A DNA stretch of 26,671 nt from Zelonia costaricensis (GCA_030849075.1 JASAOO010003175.1:1-26671), one strand, 5' to 3'; positions 8,883-17,153 are shown, counted from the stretch's first letter. The notes: a model not told the origin generated them from the sequence alone. Numbers and translations: made by a program.

Positions 8883-10751
8883 CTACGATGTCTGCCACGA
8901 CGCAGGGTGGTGGTGGGGATGCTGCTGCTGCTGCTGCTGCTGCTGTTGCTGCAGTGGCAGATCCGCGCCGCTCGTGTAGGGTCGACTGTAGCTACCGCCA
9001 CGGTCGTACTTCCCGTGCGGGCTTCCGCCGCCGCTGTTGCGCCGGCTCACGGCATCGTAGTCGCGTGGGGCGTGGTAGGTGCCACCCTCCAGCCTGCGGA
9101 TCACAGCCTCCATTTTGCCTTCCATCTTCTTCGCATAGGGCGCGCTCTTGATGAGCGGCATAAAGGGGCGAATGGCGTTCACAAGCTGCTCTGCTTGCGC
9201 CGGGGCGTTGATCGTGAGTGCCGTCTGCAGCACGTAGTTGCCGAAGTCGTCGTGGATGAGGCGGGAGATGACCTCTGGGTTGCACATCTCCTCCACGTAC
9301 ATGATCTGCACCGGCTGCGATGCGCCACGCAGCACCTTCTCCATGACGTTCGAGCTGAACTTGTTCATGCACAGGTGCACGAGGTGCGGCAAGAAGGCGA
9401 GGGCGATGGTGTCGTTGATTTTGCTGTCGTGGGCTTCAAGGACGTACTGAAGTACGTAGTTGCCAAACGGGTCCTGCACGATTTGCAGGCAGCAAGCCAG
9501 CACCTGGTCGACCAGCACCGCCTTCTGCCGCGGCGAGGCGTACTCGAGGCAGCGCTGCAGCACGCAGCAGCCCTGCTTGTTCTTCGCAATCGCCACACAG
9601 TCGGTCGCCACCGCCCTGTAGATGAACTCCTTGTCCTCAAAGTCGAAGCGCTGGAGCACCTTCTGGATGACGTGGTTGCCATGCGCGTCCTTGACGAGGC
9701 GGACAACGTCGGTCGAGAGCGCTTCGCGAATGACCTCCATTTCCGCGCGCGTCGAGATCGTCTCGATCATCTTCTGCACGCTGAAGGTGCCATGCGGGGT
9801 GAGGGCAATCATGCAGATCTGCGGCGCCGCCACGAGGGCGACCTTGAAGCGCACGTCGTCGGGCATTACGTCAAAGAGCTTCTGGATTAGGAAGTTGGCG
9901 TACTGGTCCGTCATGAGCTCCCCCACGTGCGGGACAATCTCCTCCATCATCAGCTGCACGGCTTCCGGCTCACAGCTCGTGTCCAGCCAGCGCTGCAGGT
10001 AGCGGCAGCCGTGCTGGTCCTTGGCCGTCTCGTAGACCTTTCCCCGCAAGCTTTCCGCCGTGATGACGCCGCTCTGTGCGTACTTGCTGCCGCCGCTGCC
10101 CAGCCACTCGCTGTAGCCCGCGCCCGCCATCACGTCCATCGAGGCGGGCGACTCCTTCGCTGGCGCCATGTCTGGGGCTGGCATGCTGTTGATGTCCATC
10201 GCCGTCATGTGGTTCACGTGTGCGGCGCCAGTGCTGTGCCTCCGCGTCCCAGGTGAGAGGACGTACGCGTCGCTGCTGTTCATGCTCTTCGGGGTGCGCT
10301 CGCACTGCCCACCGTAGCCGTGGTTGAAGCGGCTGTTGTAGCGGCGGTGCTGCGGCTGCTGCTGCGGTGGACTCTGCGCCGTGTTGTAGGAAATGCCCAT
10401 GGTGTGGAAAGAGGAGCTGATAGGGGTGTTGCTCTGCGGCTGCCACGGCACCGGGTTGGTCAGGTGGTGCTTGATCGGCGCACTCAGCTCCGCGGGTGTC
10501 AGCGGCGACGGAACGGCGAAGACCTGCGAGCTTTTCGTGTACTTACCCGTCGCCCTCGCTGGAGGCTGCGGCTGTTGCTGGCATTGCGCGGGGGGCGACT
10601 GGTACTCTTGCTGCTGCTGACTTTGGTGCTGATGCTGCTGCTGGTTTTGCTGTTGCGCGGTCTCCTCTGTGTGGACCACGTACTGCAAAATCTCCTCTAG
10701 ATTGTCGTACCCATCTCGCCTGTACTCATCCTCGTGGACCGTCCACGACAT
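8883..10751 (-). CDS. PUF3: Pumilio/PUF-family RNA-binding protein
   Basis: Encodes 622 aa. Residues 1-230 are low-complexity, rich in Gln, Pro and Ser. Residues about 234-555 hold eight PUF repeats with recognition triplets C249 R250..Q253, N286 F287..Q290, T322 F323..Q326, N359 H360..Q363, C395 C396..Q399, N431 Y432..Q435, S467 N468..E471 and N505 Y506..Q509. The C-terminus has Gly/Ser/Tyr-rich sequence, then Q10 and a His-rich end. PUF proteins bind 3' UTR elements and change mRNA decay or translation in the cytoplasm. In trypanosomatids, where initiation is not gene-specific, such proteins carry much of the regulation. I recall T. brucei PUF3 lying beside MCUb and proteasome alpha-2, so I use that symbol with moderate certainty. 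The ATG at 10751 starts the conserved-looking frame; the 137-residue upstream extension is rejected as non-coding in character. Confidence 0.92.
   Translation of the reverse strand: MSWTVHEDEYRRDGYDNLEEILQYVVHTEETAQQQNQQQHQHQSQQQQEYQSPPAQCQQQPQPPARATGKYTKSSQVFAVPSPLTPAELSAPIKHHLTNPVPWQPQSNTPISSSFHTMGISYNTAQSPPQQQPQHRRYNSRFNHGYGGQCERTPKSMNSSDAYVLSPGTRRHSTGAAHVNHMTAMDINSMPAPDMAPAKESPASMDVMAGAGYSEWLGSGGSKYAQSGVITAESLRGKVYETAKDQHGCRYLQRWLDTSCEPEAVQLMMEEIVPHVGELMTDQYANFLIQKLFDVMPDDVRFKVALVAAPQICMIALTPHGTFSVQKMIETISTRAEMEVIREALSTDVVRLVKDAHGNHVIQKVLQRFDFEDKEFIYRAVATDCVAIAKNKQGCCVLQRCLEYASPRQKAVLVDQVLACCLQIVQDPFGNYVLQYVLEAHDSKINDTIALAFLPHLVHLCMNKFSSNVMEKVLRGASQPVQIMYVEEMCNPEVISRLIHDDFGNYVLQTALTINAPAQAEQLVNAIRPFMPLIKSAPYAKKMEGKMEAVIRRLEGGTYHAPRDYDAVSRRNSGGGSPHGKYDRGGSYSRPYTSGADLPLQQQQQQQQQQHPHHHPASWQTS
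8922..8951 (-). repeat. CAG/CAA repeat encoding Q10 in the PUF protein
   Basis: Ten consecutive glutamine codons on the minus strand (nine CAG, one CAA) near the C-terminus, directly followed by a His/Pro-rich segment. Trinucleotide arrays like this vary in length between strains. Confidence 0.9.
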
Positions 10752-11542
10752 GGCCAAGGAGGTGCACACAGTGGCCAGTTTGTGGGTGTGTGTTTGTGTG
10801 TCAAAGCGATTAGAACAGTCGTGAACAAACGCAGAGGGGGTGACGAGGGTGAGGCAAACCACGACAAGTGGCACCAGAGCAAAGAAAACAAAACAAACCG
10901 CGTCAGAGGGAGAACAAAAAGAGAGTTTGTGTGAAAAATCCAGGTCGGAGTTCAGAAACAAGGAAGTCGACAGCAGACAGAAACGCGTGAAGCCGTCCTT
11001 GGTGTGAGGTACCTTCGTGCAAGAGCCGCACCCACGTGGAAAACGAGCATTGCGAACGGCACAGTGGGGTGTCGCCGCGATGGAACGCGGAAAGGAGACG
11101 TAACGAAGAAGAGAGGGGTACAAGAATGGTGGAGGGCGCCAAGGAGTCAAACACGCCTGCAACGCGGACAGTTAGTGAGATGCCGGAGTTCTGCTCCGTC
11201 GCCAGCGTCGACAACGTTCAGCAGCGCGCTTCCCCAAAGCCATGCGCCGGCACTTGCAGCTCTCTCTCCCTCTCTTGCAGCTGTCTCTTCGTGTGCGGGG
11301 GGGAGAAGGAAGAAAGAGACCGGGGCTTGCCGCGTCGGAGCATTGTTATCTACAGGTGAAAGTGGTCCACCTTCTCAGTGACATCGCTCTTTTGATTGTT
11401 TGCTTTTTGGAAGGTGTGTGGGCGGGAGAAGCATGACTGGCGTTACGCGGCGCAACCAAGCGAAGTTGTTGCGCGCACGAGGCGATCAAGGAAGCGGCAC
11501 GCGCACAGCGATACGGCAGAACCGCCGGGGATGGAGAAAGGC
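10752..11542. other. Intergenic: PUF 5' leader and MCUb 3' UTR
   Basis: No gene recognised. On the minus strand 10752-10997 contains no AG dinucleotide at all. The first AGs upstream of the PUF ATG are at 10999-10998 and 11014-11013, the latter about 80 nt past a C/T-rich tract (roughly 11075-11130). A PUF 5' UTR of about 245-260 nt is therefore likely. The remainder should be the 3' UTR of the MCU-family gene ending at 11543. Confidence 0.55.
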
Positions 11543-12274
11543 TCACCTCCGGACTGCCGCTTCAATCAGTTTTGACGCACGCTCGCCATCGAGCGAGACG
11601 ACCCGCTGCAGCGCCTGCATCGCCCGCATCTCGCGGATTGCCTTGTCGGCATCCACGCGCAGCAGGCTAAGCTCCTCCATCAAGAGGTGTGGGAGAAAGC
11701 TGTCATCGACACTCTCGTAGGAATGCTCGGTGCGGAAGCGGAGAAAGTAGGCGTACGAGCAGAGTGCCGTCGCCGTTGTGACAAAGAAGGTGATCGGCTC
11801 CATGACATCCCAGCCGTAGACTTGGAAGGTGAGGTAGGCGAGCGCCAGCATCTGCGCACCACTGCCGAACGCAGTGATGGCCCAGAATTCCTTCTCGCGG
11901 CGCACCGCCCGCTCCACTGCCGGGGCCCCCTGCTTGTTGAACTCCGCAAGGGAGCGGGCGAGCGCGTGGTAGGAGTCCTCGAGCCGCTTGCTGGTGGCCG
12001 GCACAAGGGGCAGCCCGCTTTTCAGATGCACAGCATCTACCACGCACTTGACATCGGTGTACACAGAGCCGCCGACCTCGACGACCATCTTCGCACGCTT
12101 GAGGGTATCAAAGTAGTGTGCCGCCTCCTCATCGGTCATGCGCAGCTGCGGCGGCGTAAAGTGGCCTTTTGTCATGAGGGAAAGCAGCGCAGTTTTCGGA
12201 AGCACTTTTTTACCGCAGAGACTGATCGCGCTGCGCGCGAACAAGGTCTTGCGCAAAAAGGTCTCGGTCAGCAT
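11543..12274 (-). CDS. MCUb: Mitochondrial calcium uniporter family protein (MCUb-like)
   Basis: Encodes 243 aa. The N-terminus (1-27) is rich in Lys and Arg without early acids, consistent with a mitochondrial presequence. A soluble matrix-type segment and a helix (about 99-128) follow. Transmembrane helix 1 is about 131-152. The pore-loop signature is WDVMEP (155-160), the DIME-type motif with D156 and E159 positioned to line the calcium filter. Transmembrane helix 2 is about 161-180, with a C-terminal helical segment after it. Family members form the inner-membrane channel for electrophoretic calcium uptake. Trypanosomatids have several paralogues, and I recall MCUb being next to proteasome alpha-2. 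It is shorter than human MCU. The in-frame GTG six codons upstream is not a start; the ATG at 12274 lies 20 nt after a good acceptor. Family confidence is high, the exact paralogue less so. Confidence 0.9.
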   Translation of the reverse strand: MLTETFLRKTLFARSAISLCGKKVLPKTALLSLMTKGHFTPPQLRMTDEEAAHYFDTLKRAKMVVEVGGSVYTDVKCVVDAVHLKSGLPLVPATSKRLEDSYHALARSLAEFNKQGAPAVERAVRREKEFWAITAFGSGAQMLALAYLTFQVYGWDVMEPITFFVTTATALCSYAYFLRFRTEHSYESVDDSFLPHLLMEELSLLRVDADKAIREMRAMQALQRVVSLDGERASKLIEAAVRR

Positions 12275-12984
12275 GGAAGTCAAGCCCTGCACTCCTTCAC
12301 GTCAACGACACGATCGCGGAGTGAAAGAAACCGTTAGCGGGACGACACAGATGAGAAAGAAGAGCAAGGGAGAAAACAGGAGAAGTGATAGTCCTTGCAG
12401 AATCGCATGAAAGCGCTGTCATCCCTCCATTAAAGCCTTTTGGTTCTTGCTTCCTTTGCTTGCTGTCGTTTGCGCCGCCGCCGCCGCCCCACTTCAAAGC
12501 AAAGAACGGTGAGGCGATGACAAGATGAAAGGAAAACCCTCGTCGGACGCCCACACGAGCCCGCCTGGAACGGAAGAGGGGCTGCGAGAGTCAGAGAGGA
12601 AATCCAAGCGCTCGACTCCCACTGCCGCCAAACGGCACCCCGAGACAGGCAAGCGGAGAGCCACATCGCCTCAGTTTTGCTTCTTTTCACCTGCCTCCCT
12701 CTCAAATGCACTCAGCCAATCCGCGCCACACGCGCAGTGGGGCAGCGATGTGGAGCTGAGGTCCCACGTCATATTTTGTGTTCACTCTTTTCTTTTCTTG
12801 GCACACAAACGCGTACACACATGCGCCACGCGCGCACACACTGATCCGTAGCCGAACAAAAAAGGAACGTCAAAAATAGGGTGGACACCTTCGCCGCATG
12901 CCGCGCCGCTTTTCCTTGACGATGCTGCGTCTATACCCGCATCTTTTCATTTCCCGCAGGGCGGCGCCAGCCAAAGAGCACGCT
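12275..12984. other. Intergenic between proteasome alpha-2 and MCUb genes
   Basis: No gene recognised. It holds the short MCUb leader with its acceptor (12295-12386) and the 3' UTR of the proteasome gene. Nothing else stands out. Confidence 0.6.
12295..12386 (-). promoter_or_regulatory. Predicted spliced-leader acceptor for the MCUb-like gene
   Basis: A long minus-strand C/T tract (about 12341-12385) is followed by no AG until GTGAAG, whose AG is at 12296-12295. GAG and GCAG follow within a few bases. The ATG at 12274 is about 20 nt downstream. Confidence 0.55.
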
Positions 12985-13680
12985 CTAAATCTGGTCGAGG
13001 TAGTCGCGCAGCTGATCGGCGCTCAGAATCTCAAACCGATTCTCGACGACGCGGCCCACCTGCGTGTTGTCGGGCGTCATCTGGCCGTCGAAGCCCTCCT
13101 TCAGCGTCAGGAGTGCCGTGTGCACGGCATCCTCCAGCTCCATGTCCGCGGTGTAGCGCTTCTCCAAGAACGACTTGGCATCCGAGCTGCCAGTCCCGAT
13201 AGCGGTCGCCTTCCACGTCCAGAACGTGCCACTGGGGTCCACCTGGTACAGATGATACCCGTTTGCGTCGACGCCGGAAACGAGGAGGGAGCAGCCAAAC
13301 GGACGCACGCCGCCGGACTGGGTGAACTCCTGGTAGAGTGCGCTGATTTGGCGGACCAGCTGACTGATAGGGATGGGCTCGTGGTACGTCAGCTTGTACT
13401 GCTGGCAGCTCTTCCGCGCCGAGTCGATCAGCACGCGGCAGTCCGGACCCATGCCGCTGTAGGTGCAACCGACGTGCTCGTCCAGAATAAAAACCTTCTG
13501 AATCGAAGAGGCGTCCACGAGCGTGGACGGTGCCTTCTTCTTGGCAGCGATGACAACGCCATCGGTGGCCTTCACGCCGAGGGCCGTCGTGCCTTTTCCA
13601 GACGCCGTCGTGGCGTACTCGATCTGGACGAGCTTGCCCGACGGGCTGAACGTCGTCAGTCCGTAAAAAGCCTCAGACAT
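12985..13680 (-). CDS. PSMA2: 20S proteasome subunit alpha-2
   Basis: Encodes 231 aa, the usual length for a proteasome alpha subunit. The N-terminal alpha signature is intact: YGLTTFSPSGKLVQIEYA (6-23) provides the H0 helix and gate region. GTTALGVKATDGVVIAAKK follows at 30-48. The SGMGPDCRVLIDSAR stretch and the FGCSLLVSG...YQVDPSG region are typical of the alpha-2 type. Alpha subunits are not catalytic; seven form each outer ring of the core particle and gate substrate entry. It acts in cytosol and nucleus and is expected to be constitutive. The start is the ATG at 13680, where the family's short N-terminus begins. Upstream in-frame sequence is Lys/Pro-rich and not part of the family. No clean polypyrimidine acceptor was seen immediately upstream; an AG abuts the ATG. 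Confidence 0.97.
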   Translation of the reverse strand: MSEAFYGLTTFSPSGKLVQIEYATTASGKGTTALGVKATDGVVIAAKKKAPSTLVDASSIQKVFILDEHVGCTYSGMGPDCRVLIDSARKSCQQYKLTYHEPIPISQLVRQISALYQEFTQSGGVRPFGCSLLVSGVDANGYHLYQVDPSGTFWTWKATAIGTGSSDAKSFLEKRYTADMELEDAVHTALLTLKEGFDGQMTPDNTQVGRVVENRFEILSADQLRDYLDQI

Positions 13681-14684
13681 CTGTGTGGGCAAATGCTCTG
13701 TTGCGCGTCCAGTTTTTTTTTCTTCCGGCTTTTTCTGCGGCCGGGCGTACGGCCGGACTCTCTTCTTTTTTTCTGAAGGCGAGGGCGACTGTGCGCGGCA
13801 AGGTCGGAGATTTGTGTGCACGTACCAGAGAAACAGGCTCGTTGACCAATCTCGAACTCGTGTATAGGTTCAAGACGGCTAACTGAAACGCCAAGTTGCG
13901 ATGTCGCTACAGAAAAACAAAAACGCAAAACAGAACAGAAGTGAAGCGAACTATGCTACCAGAAACGAGTTGTTGTCGTTGAGTGGTTCCAAGATTTGTG
14001 TGAGACGAGAAGCATGGAGAGTGGAGGCTGAAGCCCGCATGACAAAAAAACAAAAGGATGGAGCTTCTCACGGCGGGAGCAAGCCCTGCCCTCAAACCAC
14101 GCCAGCCTCTCCCTGTGAACCATTGCGTGTACCACGAACTCAGGCCGCAGAGTGAGGAACGGAAAGGCGAACCGAGAGCTCAGCACCTGAGCTTTCCTTT
14201 TTTTTACTACCGGCTGTGCAGCTCCTGTTCGGCTTTCCGGATTTGCCTTTTTTGTCAGTTCCACAAGCGGCGCCCTTTGCAAGTTGCCAGCGCTGTGAGT
14301 CGCGCGCCCAACTGGTGGTTCTTTTTTGTTGCTCTTCGCACTATCCATTTATTTTCTTGCTTTCGTCGTCGATTGACTATAACGCCTCCAAACAGACCAA
14401 AAACAAAGAAATGACTTTGACTACCTACAATTCGGACAAGAAGCCGCGCCGGCGAGGGGCTTCATTCTGACACCGCTCCTACGTCAAGAAATACTAAAGA
14501 GTGCTTTTTTTTTTGTTCGTGTGAGGCGCATCCTGGTGAGGTAAGAAAAGAGGGAAAAACAGTGAAAGCAAGAAACACACTACCCCCGCGCGCAAGCACA
14601 GCAGCGAACTTGGGCCATCTGCGGGACGGAAAGCAAAAAGTGTGGCACTTTCTGGATTCACAACGCAGCCACACGCCTCGCCGT
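13681..14684. other. Intergenic between COXVI and proteasome alpha-2 genes
   Basis: About 1 kb without a recognisable gene. It should contain the proteasome leader and the COXVI 3' UTR. It is noticeably more A/T-rich than most of the window, with A-runs near 14041-14055 and T-runs near 13711-13719, 13766-13772 and 14509-14516. Short open frames on both strands show no family signature. Confidence 0.6.
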
Positions 14685-15158
14685 CTACGCAGAGACCGGC
14701 TTCTTACCAAGGACGAACATGTCGTGGAGGATAGGAGCCTTCTCGCGCCAGTCCGCCGCATCGGGGTCGTACAGAGGCTCGAAGTTGCGGTCCAGCCAGT
14801 ACTCGTACGCGCCCTTGCGGTTCTTCTTCACTGGCTGGTACAGCGGCTCGAACTCCTTCCAAGGCTTCACGCCGTAGAGGACGGTGTGGTCGAAGTGGCC
14901 CAGCGCGCGCTTCTCCTCCCACTTCTCCAGCCACGTCTCGTGCATCATGCGCTCCACGTACCAGCGCATCTTCTTGCACATGGAGTGCTCCTCGCCCCAG
15001 TTGCCGATGCAGTGCAGCCACTGGTAGTACGCGAGAATACCGTTCTTCTGCTTGTTGACGGTTGCACAAAAACGGGGGTCGTTGAAGTCCGTGAAGTGAG
15101 GCATGGCTGGCATGTCCTCACGCTGGATCTTGTACTTCCTATGGTCCGCGTGCGGCAT
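14685..15158 (-). CDS. COXVI: Cytochrome c oxidase subunit VI (COX6B/COX12 family)
   Basis: Encodes 157 aa. Residues about 25-89 match COX6B/COX12 in order: FNDPRF, an N-x-Q-K-N stretch, a helix ending in C50, ten residues, C61, a second helix, then WLEKWEEKRALGHF (76-89), the counterpart of the yeast W-I-E-K-W...G-x-F end. COX6B proteins sit on the intermembrane-space side of complex IV at the dimer interface. Typical members have four cysteines in a twin CX9C hairpin. Here the first is G40 and the fourth M72, so only the inner pair C50/C61 remains; C31 is an extra cysteine. About 68 residues follow the family domain, ending in a Pro/Lys-rich tail. No cleavable presequence is evident, as usual for this family. 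The name COXVI follows the trypanosomatid annotation I recall for this locus. Confidence 0.9.
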   Translation of the reverse strand: MPHADHRKYKIQREDMPAMPHFTDFNDPRFCATVNKQKNGILAYYQWLHCIGNWGEEHSMCKKMRWYVERMMHETWLEKWEEKRALGHFDHTVLYGVKPWKEFEPLYQPVKKNRKGAYEYWLDRNFEPLYDPDAADWREKAPILHDMFVLGKKPVSA

Positions 15159-15698
15159 TTTCGAAAAATCAGGGGGTTGGTGGGTGTTGGCTTTTTTCAG
15201 CTACGAGAAAAAGACAAGCGAGCAGCTTGCTGTGTGAGGGTGAGGCGGTCGTTGCGTTTGCAATGGCGTCATGACAAAGTGTGCAGGAGTATGTCGTGTC
15301 GTGGAGGCGCGGGGGTGGCGAGGGTAGAAAGCGCAACCGCATGCAGAAGAGAGAGGAGGGAAAAGGATTTCGAAGAAAGGTCGAAGGCAGCGCAGCTCAC
15401 TTCAGCTAGCTGGTACCGATTTTCTTTCTCCCTTTAAACTGTGTGGGTTGTGGCAGTGCCTGAGCGCGCCTTCACTGAGTATTGTGTGCCGCCTCGGCGT
15501 CCACCCCTCGAACCCCTTCTAACTGAGGCCGAAAATGCCCTCCATGCGGTTCACGCCGCAAAGGGGGTGCGTTGGTTTGAACCTGCCGCGTTCGCAGGGT
15601 CCCCCACTGTTTCTTACTCGCCTTATGTTGGTTTGCTTTTCGAGAGGAAAACGAGAAAAGACAGGAGAAAAAGAGGTCTAGCCGCACTGTGTGGTCAC
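15159..15698. other. Intergenic between eL32 and COXVI genes
   Basis: No gene recognised. It holds the COXVI leader with its acceptor (15201-15221) and the 3' UTR of eL32. Purine-rich plus-strand blocks near 15340-15370 and 15640-15675 are pyrimidine tracts on the transcribed-sense strand. Confidence 0.6.
15201..15221 (-). promoter_or_regulatory. Predicted spliced-leader acceptor for COXVI
   Basis: Minus-strand tract CTTGTCTTTTTCTCGTAG with the AG at 15202-15201. The ATG at 15158 follows after about 42 nt. Confidence 0.6.
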
Positions 15699-16100
15699 CT
15701 ACTGGTTCGCGATCTTGCGCAGCTTCGCGTTGCCGTTAGCCAGGCGGATGTCCAGCTCCATTGCCTTGCGCACGATCGCCTTGCGCTTGCGGGCGCCGAC
15801 GGAGTGCGTGATGACGCCAGCGTACTTGCGGTTCTGCATGACGAGCATGTACAGGTCCTCCACGTTGTTGATCGGGAAGTTCTTGAAACCGGACGGCGTG
15901 ATGTACTTGGTGGCGCGGTCGCTGCCGTAACCCTTGTTCGGCATCGCCTTCTGCCCCTTGTAGCGGCGGCGCACCGGCGAGTCCTCACCACGCGGCTTGC
16001 GCCAGCTCGAGCTCAGCTGGGGGAAGAGCTCATGGCGGTGGCGGGTGAAGCGCTTCGTGCGCTTCTTCACGATCGCCTTCGAGACAACCGGCTTGACCAT
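15699..16100 (-). CDS. RPL32: 60S ribosomal protein eL32
   Basis: Encodes 133 aa, the normal length for eL32. Diagnostic stretches are in order: VKKRTKRFTRH near the N-terminus, SSWRKPRGEDSPVRRRYKGQ (30-49), MPNKGYGSDRATKYITPSGF (53-72), then NRKYAGVITHSVGARKRKAI and a closing helix with RLANGNAKLRK. It is a basic protein of the large cytoplasmic ribosomal subunit that binds 28S-type rRNA. The start is supported by an acceptor 14 nt upstream. Codon use is strongly biased to G/C-ending codons, as expected for a highly expressed Leishmania gene. Only one copy is seen in this window, with no adjacent duplicate. Confidence 0.98.
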   Translation of the reverse strand: MVKPVVSKAIVKKRTKRFTRHRHELFPQLSSSWRKPRGEDSPVRRRYKGQKAMPNKGYGSDRATKYITPSGFKNFPINNVEDLYMLVMQNRKYAGVITHSVGARKRKAIVRKAMELDIRLANGNAKLRKIANQ

Positions 16101-16713
16101 CTTGGCGTGCTACACTGCAACGATAAGAGCACGCAGGGAATTGAAGGAGTGGCGCGAGAAATCAAACCAGCAGAAAGGAAAAGGGGAGGGGAGAGAGTAA
16201 TCGTGAGAGGAGCGCGAGCGCGACAAACAGGGTGAGAGACGAGGCTGCTGGGTGATGAAAGGCCATAAAGCGCCACGGCGCTTCAGAGGCGCGGTGAAGG
16301 AGGCAGGCTACACGCCGTTTGCGAGCACGCAAGTCGCACATCACGAGCAGAAATGCACCACGAATGCACTTTGTCGAAAGTCGCCATTGTTCATTTTGTT
16401 GGGTGGGAGATTAGAAAAGGTGAGCTGCAGGCCACGTTTTCTACAGGTTTTTCAAGCTTTTGAGAGGTACAGCCACATGAGGTGCTAGATCGACGTTGGT
16501 GCACCGCTTTGACGAGCCGAATCACGCTCATTTGAGTTTCCTTGCTTTGCACCTTCGCCATCGTGCGCGCTGGCGATAAAACTTGAGGAAAACACGCGCA
16601 GCCTGTTTCCCAGCATCACGGAGTCTTCTCGAAGAGCGGTAATTAAGGGCTGTGCTTTGTGGCAGGCAATAAAAAAAAGGCGAGTATGAGCAGGTGTGGG
16701 TGAGCCGATGCAC
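16101..16713. other. Intergenic between the zinc-binding protein gene and eL32
   Basis: No gene recognised. The part next to 16100 is the eL32 leader and acceptor. The rest is presumed 3' UTR of the 124-aa protein gene and is moderately A/T-rich. Confidence 0.6.
16115..16198 (-). promoter_or_regulatory. Predicted spliced-leader acceptor for eL32
   Basis: Strong minus-strand C/T tract (about 16171-16198). After it no AG occurs until TTGCAG, with the AG at 16116-16115. This leaves a 14-nt 5' UTR before the ATG at 16100. Confidence 0.65.
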
Positions 16714-17088
16714 TCATTTGCTCTTTTTTGCACCTTTTTTGCCCTTGCGCCGGTACTTTGGACGCGGACGTAGGTCGAGCTGCAGGCGGCTAGCAGCGGC
16801 AAAGAACGCCACCCGGTCGACTGCCGTGGTCACCGTCACAGGGCCTTTGCGGCACTCAATGTAGAACAGCGGCGGGTTGTCGTGCGGAAAAATGTCGCTG
16901 TCGGGGCAGTGGCTGACCAACCGCGTGTTCCAGCCCATCGGGAGGAGGCGCTCGCTCGCCCTGCGCTTGTACGCCCGGCAGAGCTGACTGTATCGTGGAC
17001 AGCAGCGGCGGCAGATCTGGAGCGCCCCGTCGTCGGTGAGTTTCTCCTCTTGGCGACAGAACGCGCAGAATCCCCGAGTCGCCTCCAT
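16714..17088 (-). CDS. Small zinc-binding protein with basic C-terminal tail, function unknown
   Basis: Encodes 124 aa. Cysteines C8-x2-C11 and C26-x2-C29 (plus C30 and C37) form a likely zinc ribbon or treble-clef-like knuckle in the first 40 residues, followed by an Arg-rich helix (38-47). A middle segment with HCPDSDIFPHD (60-70) could supply further ligands. The last 14 residues are almost all Lys, Arg and Gly, suggesting RNA or ribosome contact. I do not recognise the family. This is the first gene of the minus-strand array beside the divergent strand-switch region. The ATG at 17088 is the first in frame after a well-formed acceptor 12 nt upstream, so the start is well supported. A mitoribosomal or nucleolar role is possible but unproven. 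Confidence 0.85.
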   Translation of the reverse strand: MEATRGFCAFCRQEEKLTDDGALQICRRCCPRYSQLCRAYKRRASERLLPMGWNTRLVSHCPDSDIFPHDNPPLFYIECRKGPVTVTTAVDRVAFFAAASRLQLDLRPRPKYRRKGKKGAKKSK

Positions 17089-17100
17089 TTCCGCACTGTG

Positions 17101-17153
17101 CTGCAATGGCGCGTGAGCCCAGTTTGTCACAATCACGAGAAAAGGAGGAAGAG
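17101..17153 (-). promoter_or_regulatory. Predicted spliced-leader acceptor, first gene of the minus array
   Basis: Minus-strand tract CCTCTTCCTCCTTTTCTCGTG (17136-17156 region) is followed by an AG-free stretch to TTGCAG, AG at 17102-17101. The ATG at 17088 follows after 12 nt. Confidence 0.65.

Noticed and set aside
8992..9890. Long plus-strand frames opposite the PUF and other minus genes
   Set aside because: They are antisense shadows of strongly GC3-biased coding sequence; the sense strand gives the recognisable PUF repeats.
10752..11162. 137-residue N-terminal extension of the PUF frame
   Set aside because: The composition is not protein-like and it has no in-frame ATG close to the domain; the conserved-looking sequence starts at the ATG at 10751.
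12275..12292. Six-codon upstream extension of the MCUb-like protein
   Set aside because: It would need a GTG start; the ATG at 12274 lies just after a good acceptor.
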